Of a stretch of 64,000 nt of DNA, positions 54,978 to 64,000 are shown one piece after another (within the stretch, counting starts at the first letter, position 1; each line of letters opens with the position of its first letter). The stretch comes from Benincasa hispida. Taxonomy: Eukaryota; Streptophyta; Magnoliopsida; Cucurbitales; Cucurbitaceae. The stretch spans positions 14,328,515 through 14,392,514 of the forward strand of contig NC_052359.1 of the NCBI RefSeq assembly GCF_009727055.1. Reading direction: 5' to 3'. A program made the translations under genes and the position numbers. The notes below the pieces were generated by a model that saw only the letters and a list, made by a program, of their open reading frames with translations, had not been told where the DNA came from and ran no database searches.

Positions 54978-55775
54978 TCAAGCCTTGAAGGTCTGTACCT
55001 TCCCATCAGCACCATGTTTGCGGTTATAGATCCATTTACAACCTATAGGGCAAACCCCATCAAGCTGATCTACAAAATTCCATACTGAGTTGAAGTACAT
55101 CGACTCCATCTCGAGATCCATGGCCTTGACCCATTCATCCCAGTCAACATCCTCCATTTCCTTCTTATAAGACAACTGATCCTCAACATCGCCATTTGCT
55201 ACCATAGCAAGGATTTTTGTGAAACCCAGATAGCGAACCGATGGGTTCGCAACCCTCCCACTACGTCGAGGTTCCCACAACTCTTGAGATGGAATCGACC
55301 TACTGGATGAACTCCCATCAACAACTCTTGTTGATGTAGTAGGCTCTTCAACAACTCTTGTTGAAGTTTCAGTAGTTTCATTGGAAAGCTCACGCAACAT
55401 GACTTTGCTTCGTGGACTATGCTCCCTTATATGATCCTCCTCCAGGAAAGTAGCGTTTGTTGAAACAAACACCCTATTTTCCATCAGAACATAAAAATAA
55501 CCTCTTTGTGTACCTTTGGGGTAGCCTACAAAGAGGCATAACTTCGACCGTGGTTCCAACTTCTTGGGATTAACCTCAAGTACATGTGCAGGGTTACCCC
55601 AAATGCGAAAGTGACGTAAACTATCTTTACGCCCATTCCACAACTCTAGAGGTGTTCTTGCAACACTCTTGAAGGGAACACAGTTGAGTATGTATACCGC
55701 AGTCTCCACTGCAAAACACCAAAACGAGTCCGATAAGAAAGCGTAACTCATCATCGAGTGAACCATGTCTAACAA
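54978..55775 (-). pseudogene. F integrase C-terminus to RT start
   Basis: A 265-residue open stretch: MLDMVHSMMSYAFLSDSFW, TPLELWNGRKDSLRHFRIWG, KLCLFVGYPKGTQRG, an acidic Ser/Thr-rich linker with repeated TSTRVV, EVANPSVRYLG-like motif as RVANPSVRYLG, and WVKAMDLEMESM, IGCKWIYNRK. It links the integrase C-terminal domain to the start of RT. Confidence 0.88.
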
Positions 55776-56143
55776 GGTTCTATTTCTCCTTTCCGCTACA
55801 CCATTCTGCTGAGGTGTACCCGACGCTGAGAGTTAGGAAACGATTCCATGATCTATCAAATAGTCCTAGAATGTCGAGTCCAAAAACTCTCCACCTCGAT
55901 CCGATCGAAGTTTTTAATCCGTCTATATAATGCGTTTTCAACTTCAGCCTTGAACTCTTTGAACTTTTCAAAGGAATCAGACTTCCGTTGCATAAGATAA
56001 ATATACCCATATCAAGAGTAATCATCACTGAAACTGATAAAATACTCATAGCCACATCGGGCTCGCACATTCATAGGACCACAAAGGTCAAAATGTACTA
56101 ACTGAAGAGGCTCATTGGCTCTATAACTATTTCCGGTAAAAGG
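55776..56143 (-). pseudogene. F integrase core, broken
   Basis: Pieces in changing frames: LVHFDLCGPMNVRAR (first Asp block), YEYFISFSDDYS, KSDSFEKFKEFKAEVE, then FDRIEVESF where the DRGGEY block (second Asp) is expected, and RKGEIEPC near the Glu block. Several stops. Compare the better copy in D at 42500-43000. Confidence 0.8.
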
Positions 56144-56819
56144 TCATTTAGTCATTTTACCCTCAAGGCAAGATTCACACATAGGTAAAGAATTTTCTTC
56201 TAACTCACTTAGAAGTCCATTCTTCACCAATCTCTCAATCCTATTGAGATTGATGTGCCCTAAACGTAGATGCCAAAGTTGGGCATTTTCTTTTGGAGAA
56301 TTTCGTCGACGTTTTGATTGAGTTATAGCAGTTCTGAACATTTCAGTATTATGGAGGGAATTAATGGCTAACGGCCTTAGCACATATAAATTCGATTCCA
56401 GATTTTTTGTGCAAATAAAAACATCATCTTTATGAATAAACACTTTATTCAAATTAAAAGAGACAGTATATTTACATTGCAATAAACACTTTACAAAAAT
56501 AAGGTTCCTTTTTAGTTCAGGAACAATATATACATCATTTAAAACAAGAAACCTATTCTGTAAAGCTAACTGGAGTCCTCCCACTGCCACAGCTGAGACG
56601 ACGTGCCCAGTGCGTACTCGCATCGTCATCTCACTAGTCTCCAACTGTCGCCAAGATCTAATCCCCCGAAAAGAAGAACAAACATGATTAGTGGCACCTG
56701 AATCAATTGTCCAGGCAGAATCATCATTCTCCACTAAACAAGTTTCAAGCACAAGTAAATCACATTTACCTTTATCGGCCTTGGCCTTAGATTTGGTTGC
56801 TTTCTTCTCTTTCAAATAT
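56144..56819 (-). pseudogene. F protease and pre-integrase
   Basis: Open for 223 residues: a basic start, LLVLETCLVENDDSAW, the protease motif TIDSGATNHVC at about 56684-56716 (catalytic Asp kept), VYIVPELKRNLI, then LWHLRLGHINLNRIERL and CESCLEGKM, the zinc-binding pre-integrase segment. This is the longest intact part of the element. Confidence 0.9.
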
Positions 56820-57665
56820 CAAGGACAATTCCTCTTCTAGTGTCCATCTTGGTTGCAATGGAAACACTTTCCCTTAGCAACTTGTGGACGCCTCCTTAGA
56901 GCAACAGGCAGTGGGTTAGCAGGTGCCTTCCCTTTACCCTTACCACCCTTCTTCTTCTTCCCCTTTGCAGAGTTAGAAGCAGAAGATGCAGACTTCGTTC
57001 CTAAGGTCGAACCTCAATGGAACGTTCTGGAGGATGAAGAAACATTTTCCTCACCCTTCTGCCTCTCCTTTTTTTTCAGTAAAGATTGATATGTCTGCAA
57101 CTTGTTGAGGAGAGTTGTAAGATTATACTTCACTTTGTTAAGAATCACATTACTAACAAAGTGCAGGAAACTCTCCGGCAAAGAATGCAGGGATTATGCT
57201 AACCTGGCTGCCCTCATCGATAGTAGACCCATTCAATTCCGCCACATTAAAGTGGACCATCATGTTTAGCACATGTTCATGAATAGAGGTGCTGTCTTTC
57301 ATTTTGGAGTTGAATATGTATTTAAGAGCCTCATGCATAAGTTGTTCAGACGGTTGTCCAAACATCCCCCGTAGGGACTCCATGATCTCACACGCTGAGG
57401 CCATAGGCTCATGTTTCTTGGCCAAGACTTCAGAAAGACTTGCCAAGATGTAGGCTCGGGCCTTCTCATTCGCCCTTGTCCATCGCTCTTATGCCTCCCG
57501 AACATTTCAAGTGGCATTAAGAGCTGGAATAGAAGGACAAGCCTCCGTGAGAGTGAGCATGAGATCCTCGATGATTAGAATCATCGTGATCATGTGTTTT
57601 CATGTTGTGAAATTATCACCAGTAAGTTTTTCAGTGCTTAGAAATGCTAACGTGGCTGTAGCCAT
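56820..57665 (-). pseudogene. F gag with zinc knuckle, Trp codons lost
   Basis: ATG at 57665 (MATATLAFLSTEKLTGDNF). Then TLTEACPSIPALNAT, RWTRANEKARAYI, the open piece 57153-57446 (LSEVLAKKHEP, EIMESLRGMFGQPSEQLMHEA) and, after a broken spacer, the knuckle GKCFHCNQDGH at about 56836-56880. At least three stops replace Trp codons: after GDNFTT, in the NATW position and in the knuckle HW position. This matches G-to-A change on the coding strand. Confidence 0.85.
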
Positions 57666-60076
57666 TTTGAAAATGTTGCTTAAAATACGAACAAAACTTT
57701 ATTAGATTTTGCTAAACCACTTTTAAACCAATCAGTTTTGCAAAACAGTTTCAAGTACCCTAAGTTATAGACTTCTATTTTGCAATGATGCCCCAATGAG
57801 GCAGGACAAATGCCACCGGTGGGGTGATCAGTTGCCCCTTCGCTGGGATGAGACATTCTCAACCATTAGGCAGAACCAACTCTTGGAACTAACAGCCAAC
57901 ATTTTTCGGTCCAAAATCATTAACCTTTAACTATTCCGCGTAAGTGTAACCCCTCGTTTTCAGTGTCAGAGTCTCGCCCTAATGAGCCCACCGTAGGGAA
58001 GAAGCAGATTAGGACAAGAGATTAAGTTACCTTATCCTCTTACAGGAGATCAAATAAAGAAACGTGCAAAACTATCATCCTTTAGAGGGACACTCCCAGG
58101 GTGCCTCGAGGTGATGCGCAGTAACGTTATTCAACCTAACGAGGGAAACCAAGGGACATGCTGTCACACTTCCCGCTCCCACTTACTATGAACACCTTCT
58201 CCATCCACCTTGATATTGACCTACCCAAACACCATCCGTTGAGGGGACACGCCAAAGGTGCCACGAGGTCGAGGGTAGATCTCATGGTGTGGACTATTTA
58301 GGAGAAACGTGAAAGGTTTAAGTGAAGCATCTTATGCCTCAAGTACCTCTCATTCAATGTTCTACCTAAGGATTCATTAACCTAGACAATCCGGCTTTAA
58401 ACTCTACTTATAAACAACGTTTGTCTATGAAATATGAACAAGTTCAGGTAGTCATATTTAAACACTTTAATGGACTATCCTTAACTTGCATGCATGCATC
58501 AAATCTATCTAATTTACCTTTCCAGGTAAGTTCCCAAGTAGGGGTGTTACGTTTCTGTCAACTTAAATACCCCAACCTAGACAAAACCCGCCTTAGATAA
58601 AAGGTCCCTTATAGATAGTTTTACTACACTTTAACCTTTTATTAGCCAATTTAATCCTATTAAACAGATTAAAAGATTAAAGCCTTAGGGTTGCTAATCG
58701 TATTAGAACCGTGATCTTAAGTCTATGTGATCCAAGGTTTAAACACTTTAAAATCATGAATTAAACCTAAGTGAGCATGCATGTCTTTCTTATTTCTTTT
58801 AGTTCTAATTTCTCTTTAACTTTTAAAAAGAAACAACTAAAACATTGCGCACAACGAGGCATTTATAACATTTATAAAATAACCGATGTGTCATGCTTCA
58901 TGCAATGTCCGGTCATTACTATATATATAACTTTTATATAACGCGTAACAACCAAGCAAACATGCTATCATTCACCCTTATACTATAACAATTATAATAT
59001 AAAGATAATGCATATCAATGCTTTTTATGCATGCATAAATATAACTTTTATATTATATGATGCATGTGCATACTCTTACATAATTAAAATCATGCTTCTC
59101 TAAATTATAACAATTACAATAAAGAGATGATGCATGACCATTACATAACCTAAGGTGGGATTTACTATATGTGCATACCATATGACATATAATAAACATA
59201 CATCGCATGTAATAAACAAAAGATTAATGGACCGGGATGAGCCTTTACAAAAACCGAAATGAAAAAACCCTATCTATTACATTTTTCATCGAGCAAACCG
59301 GTTCACAAGCGAACCGGGTCTTGAACTGCCAGGAGGTCCTCATCGTGTAGCAAACTCCAATAGGTAGACGACCGTTCAGCACGCACTAGACGATAGAAGT
59401 ATAAGTAAACGATCGCGTAGACGACGACGAGGCTGCGAAGCCTAATCGTCCATGCGATCGTGTAACGAGACAACAGGTAAATGATTTACCTTGCGTTACT
59501 AAGCGATCGTTTAGTTAGTTACTAAGAGATGAAGCTTGCTGACCTAAACGATCGTCTAGCGTGCCCACGCGTTAAGCGATCAGCGAGCATCTCATCGTCT
59601 ACACGACGCGATACTCAGTGATCGCGTACTTGATCGTAACCTAATGCAACCAACTCTTGATCCCATTCCCATCGTTTAATCGATGCGTTCATCAGCGATT
59701 GCGTACTCCTTCATCTTTACGATGTGATCAACGACGATCGCGTAAAACATCTTCTGCACGATGCGATCAACCTAGATCGCCTCCTTCCTCGAAGAGCTAC
59801 AACGCTTTCCCAGAACTTCAACGAACAACTCAAAAACTTCAAACAAACTTTGAATACAGACTCGATAACGATTATTAATGCCCAAAAACACAGGGGCCTT
59901 TACAAATAACCGAAAATGTAAAAGGATCTAAATCAAACCAAGGCTAAACATCCCGAAAACATCCATTAATCTGGCACATCCACAACAAATTTAACAATTA
60001 AACAGCGTAAAAATGCACCCACCATGAATGTAAATCTTATTTCGTTGCAACAGATGAAATCGGAGTATCAGAACCT
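57666..60076 (-). mobile_element. Long leader of F
   Basis: 2.4 kb between primer site and gag without coding sequence. From 59335 to 59785 it holds another array of ACGATCG words. 58900-59200 is AT-rich with TATAACTTTTATAT-like runs and ATGCAT words. 57870-58300 is moderately GC-rich and has short repeats around GGGACACGCCA and AGGTG. Nothing else recognised. Confidence 0.6.
59335..59785. repeat. ACGATCG word array in F leader
   Basis: Words ACGATCGCGTAG, GCGATCGTGTAA, GCGATCGTTTAG, ACGATCGTCTAG, ACGATCGCGTAA and related forms, in the same irregular layout as in the LTR arrays. Roughly fifteen copies, counted by eye. Confidence 0.85.
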
Positions 60077-60089
60077 GGCTCTAATACCA
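60077..60089 (-). other. Primer binding site of F
   Basis: Plus strand GGCTCTAATACCA; its complement TGGTATTAGAGCC is the tRNA-iMet primer site with one change. It is two bases from the LTR tip at 60092. Confidence 0.88.
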
Positions 60090-60091
60090 AT

Positions 60092-62250
60092 TGAAGGATC
60101 TCATAATGTAGAGTTCCATGAGTGCGTTCGGATCGCTCTGATCTCACCATGACCGAAATACATATTATACATTCAATACATATAGTTATGCAAACAAACT
60201 CTAATTAACGGCATGCTATAAACAGCAAAATAACAAAGGGACAGAGTTCCACACCAGTTGAAGACAATCTTCACACTCCAGAACTTCAATGCAGCGGAAT
60301 GCTCCAAGTGTTCTACCAATGCCCGGCGGAAAACGTCAACTGCAACAGCACGAAAAACATCAACTCACAACCGCAACGGGGACAACACCACAACTAATGA
60401 GCCCCAGGTATTCTTGGAGTGAAAACCCAAAGGGTGGGCTTTGGTGAATTTGGTAGAAGACGGAGGAAATACGAATCGTGTAGGCGATAAGCAAGTGGGA
60501 GAGAAAAAAACGCTATCGCACAGCAGAATTGCTTATCGCATAGAAGGAGCTACACGACCGTGTAGGATTTATTGAACGATCGTTTAGAAAAAGGTATATG
60601 ATCGTTTAGTTAAATCGCACACTATACAATCTTTTAGAGAAGCTATCCGATCGTGTAAGTGAGAGTGTGCGATCGTTTAGCGCGAGGTAGACGATCGTGT
60701 AGACAAAGAGTGACTATCGTATAGGCTCTCGAATGATCGTTTACTTTCACCAACGCGCGCTTCTGAATTCTCTTCTAGCGATCTAACGACGAACGATCAA
60801 TTTTTCATTTTAATTCATCGGTTACATTAACCGACGCTCCCACTAACCCACATCCGAACGTGAAAATTGGCTTAATTATCATATAATTAACCAATTAATT
60901 AATTAATAAATATAATCATATTATATTTTTATCCTATAGTTTGATATCACATATCTACTATAGTATTTTCTCCTCTTCTTGATATAAATCATATTTATAT
61001 TCTTCAATTTCTCCAAAATAATGTATCTCATTAGACATTTTAGCCAATTATATCATATATTAATTAATCAGTCCAATTATATCATTATAATCGAACTTCG
61101 TCTTGTCAGTTTGAAACATTTCAAATTAACGCCAAATACTGGTTCTCGGACTTTATCCAAGCTACCCAGGGGGACCTAATGAACCCGTGGCTCAAAGCTC
61201 CAATGGTACGTGAATAGTTGACTAAACTCTTTAGCCACGAGATCCACCATCCGTTAACTGTCAAGGCCATTCCACTAAAGACCAACAACTGAACTCTTCT
61301 ACCACAGATAATATTTTTTTGTGTCCATTGTGGATATAACCAATCATGAGTACGATGGACCCTTTCAAACAGATGCTCGTAAGTACAACTGGGCACCAAA
61401 TTAATCGTATATGCCTCCTGTAGTTAACATCTCACTCCTTAGTACCACTGATTCCTCTAATGAACAATACAAGCATAGTCCAACTATGTGTGAATACCTC
61501 TCGGGCCAAAGAGAAGGTGTGTGGGCCACATCGTTCAAAGCCCGGAATCAGCTCTTAAGGGAGCTATCTATCTTTTTACCCTGCCTCGGGGAAGGAGTAA
61601 ATTCCATCTTGTGTAACTAAGTTCCCAGCTCCTAAATCAGCACGAATCCCGCAATGGGTATGTTTTGATATCGGGGACCTGAACACTCGCACCACGACAA
61701 AATCAAAGACGCGCCCTCAGTGGCAAGAGTTTCCCAAATCACTCAGGATTGAGGTCATGTTACCTAATGGTCATCCTAGTGAAGTGAAGTCTCTGTCATG
61801 AATGGTGTTATATAACGAGATGTTTAACATTTTGTGGTCAGGTCTTATACAAACTCTTTGTAATAGGACGCCACTGCTCGTATGTTCCCCAACACGAATG
61901 ATCAGGATCAGACCATCTGTGACAAGTCATCCAACACTTATGAAACATTCCACAAAGTGGGCCACATCCATAGCATTACCAGGATAAGGTTTCCCTCCTA
62001 TATCCATATACTACAGACCATTTTGGTTATCACTCAAGACATGATCCACTTGTATGTCACCACATAGATGCTTGAGCCATATATATATATCCAGGGATTT
62101 TATGTTTATTGGTTTGTGGTAAAGCAAATATAACAACCAACTGTGCAAAATACAAGATGTGAAGTAAATATCATATATTAACAACACAAGCGTTCGTACA
62201 AACTGCTTACAAACTACAGAACACGAGACTTTAGGGCATCAACCCCAACA
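60092..62250 (-). repeat. 5' LTR of F
   Basis: 2159 bp, TGAAGGATCTCATAATG to CATCAACCCCAACA on the plus strand, followed by ATGCT. The ACGATCG array is at 60470-60750. Small insertions relative to the other LTR are frequent between 61300 and 61950. Confidence 0.95.
60470..60750. repeat. ACGATCGTNTAG word array in F 5' LTR
   Basis: Counterpart of 50640-50890, with an extra segment (ATTGCTTATCGCATAGAAGG, 60526-60545) not present in the 3' LTR. Confidence 0.88.
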
Positions 62251-62255
62251 ATGCT
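62251..62255. repeat. Target site duplication of F, right copy (ATGCT)
   Basis: Identical to 50233-50237. Confidence 0.92.
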
Positions 62256-64000
62256 TTCATAAAATCATCTTTATACTTAAGCATGAGTTAAAGAGAAATT
62301 TTATAAATAGTTTGCTTGGAAACCTTCCTCTTTATACTAGAAATAAAAACAAGTGTCAAACTAGCTTAAAGGAAATCATGCATTCATCAAAGCATTTGGA
62401 AAACGCTTGAATTTGTCACTCACAGTCTTGGGTGTCCTTCTTATGGTTGGTAGGCCTTTCCTATTGGCATTTATCCTATGAAATGACAAAAAATTTTTTG
62501 TCAATGCTATTAATTCTTTTGTAAGACTAACTTACTTAAACAAGCTTACCATTTAACTTAGAGCACTAGCCCCATTCTCAATGCATACTCCTAACGCATG
62601 CTACACTTAGGAAATACCTTGAACCAAGTTGCTATGCTTTGTGGCCACTAGCGCCTGCTCCTTGCATTATAACACGCTCTCAATGCCAATGAGTTTCGTG
62701 CCTAACCTATGCGTCAACGCACACAACCCCAATACCACTGCATGCTCACTATTTCGCACATCAAAAAATGTTCGCGCCGTACAACACTTCCCTTGCACTC
62801 AATGCCTGCGCCCAACTGCCCTTATATGCATGCCTGCCAGTGCCTCCGTCCGACCAAGTAAGCTACCTGCTAACTCAATCGTTGCAGCTACCTGCTTATT
62901 TAACCAAATTTATAAATTCAACTTTAAGCTTGAATAACTCATTTTCCAGACATCATTTTGGAAAAATTTCTTTTAAAAACTTGTTTACAATTATCAACTT
63001 TCTTACCTTAAAATTCGAGCTTCAGATTCCTCCTAATTAGCCCAGAAACTTTTAATCTTCCCACGTTGCTCACGATCACCCGAGAGCTTGAATTACTTGG
63101 GAAAAACTTCAAATTCCAACTTGAAAACGTGAGAGATTTTATCTGACAACCCTAAATCATCATCTACACTCTTCAGCCTTAAACTCAGCTAAAGAATTTC
63201 CCTCTTGGCACAAGTGAAATGGGTAAACCAAAGACTCCTTTCAGCCTCAACCTTTTTATACTTGGAGAAGCATGCCTCTTAACTCAGCTTATAATGTCAT
63301 TTAGCCCACTAAGTGGAATTAAATCTTCTAATCATGACAGCTGGCCCATTAAGGTCGATGCTTAAGCTGAAAACCTTTACTCTTCACCAACGCAAGGCTC
63401 TTACCCATCACTTAGCTCACGCACGCATAACCTCCACTCGGCTAACGCATGCTCATCATCTACCTTCGCCCATGAATCACGTCTTGCAAGCCTTATATTG
63501 CTGCGCACGGTCGACTAGTCTCTCCATCTCAACGCCTTAGAGCATACTCAAGCTATCACATAGGCCAAGCTCATCACATAGCGTCCCCTCAGTCATCGCT
63601 TAGTAAGCCCATACCATAGCCTTACCTTTCGTTAGTGCATGACTAACACCTTACCTAACCTCCTTGGACGTATACGGCTATCGCACACCTAGGCTTCAGC
63701 CTTCAACGCATCTTGGCATCAACACTTGGTTTCCAACAATTAGCCAAATTTCCTTATTTCAACCAAGCACAAATATGCTTTATACCCGAGAGCTTTATGT
63801 ATCAATGCTTAGATTGTTTTCTTCTTCCTTTAACATTCTCAAGCCTCTTCCCTACAATTAAATACTATCATAAGTTACCTAACACAAACTAATCATACTT
63901 AAGTAGGAAAAACAGGGCTTAGAGTTTACATTTTTTAATTTAAAAAAAATGTTAAATAAGTTAATGATATATTATATGCAATATTGATCATTCAAGGGGT
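62256..64000 (-). mobile_element. LTR-like element M, right part
   Basis: Continues the sequence interrupted by F at 50237. No coding domain; short open frames at 62629-63040 and 63313-63861 are unrecognised. From 62560 to 63720 it is rich in AACGCA, ACGCATGC and CACGCA words, unlike the AT-rich surroundings, resembling the words of insert N. The element runs off the window. Confidence 0.35.

Larger units (their letters stand above)
50238..62250 (-). mobile_element. Ty1/Copia element F (minus)
   Basis: 12.0 kb, two full LTRs (60092-62250 as 5', 50238-52351 as 3'), TG...CA tips, perfect duplication ATGCT, primer site next to the 5' LTR and polypurine tract next to the 3' LTR. Order on the minus strand: leader of 2.4 kb, gag, zinc knuckle, protease, integrase, RT, and only scraps of RNase H. 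Insert N (52681-54400) lies in the RT-RNase H stretch. Same family as D, better preserved, still carrying stops. Confidence 0.95.

Overview
The window looks like plant nuclear DNA from a eudicot, most likely a cucurbit. This is inferred from AT-rich sequence, GT-AG introns, nested LTR retrotransposons whose proteins resemble families I know from cucurbit genomes, and a DUF1985 (Ulp1-type) gene remnant of a kind common there. I could run no database search. Only one intact host gene is visible: a nine-exon, 183-residue NDUFAF2-type mitochondrial complex I assembly factor at 25827-29432 (+). Almost everything else is repeats, mostly decayed.

Layout. 1-4067: LTR, primer site and leader of a minus-strand element (L1). 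4068-5608: minus-strand Copia-type LTR (A). 5609-5851: edge of an Athila-like LTR (K). 5884-13815: Athila-like Ty3/Gypsy element J (minus, target duplication GTAAA) with gag and protease but no RT or integrase, carrying solo LTR B. 13864-15813: solo LTR C (duplication TCTTT). 15918-16370: three-copy tandem repeat. 16605-16800: Gypsy RT scrap. 17040-22590: decayed Ty1/Copia element H (plus) with a foreign block between its leader and gag. 22592-22915: inverted RNase H piece. 22916-24904: DUF1985 gene remnant (minus). 25827-29432: NDUFAF2. 30356-34220: element-like block bounded by long imperfect inverted repeats, filled with satellite-like and purine-rich DNA. 35487-49506: Ty3/Gypsy element G (duplication AGACA), split by Copia element D (38200-47228, duplication CTACA/CTATA), whose 5' LTR is itself split by solo LTR E (38554-40468). 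49577-64000: a long LTR-like sequence M, interrupted by Copia element F (50238-62250, minus, duplication ATGCT), whose RT region carries a 1.7 kb insert N.

The insertion order can be read directly: E in D in G; N in F in M; B in J. The TG...CA ends and 5-bp duplications make these boundaries precise to the base for J, C, G, D and F, and nearly so for B and E. The retroelement reading frames carry stops and frameshifts throughout, so none of the copies should be autonomous.

Points most worth a second look: two Gypsy elements (J and G) that keep gag and protease but lack RT and integrase; two tandem arrays at the 3' end of G; arrays of a short near-palindromic word (ACGATCGTNTAG) in both LTRs and the leader of F; the 1.7 kb insert N of unclear class; the TATCANTGATA satellite block; and the tail-to-tail RNase H junction that truncates the DUF1985 gene. 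I found no bacterial-type system, CRISPR array or recognisable tRNA or rRNA gene.
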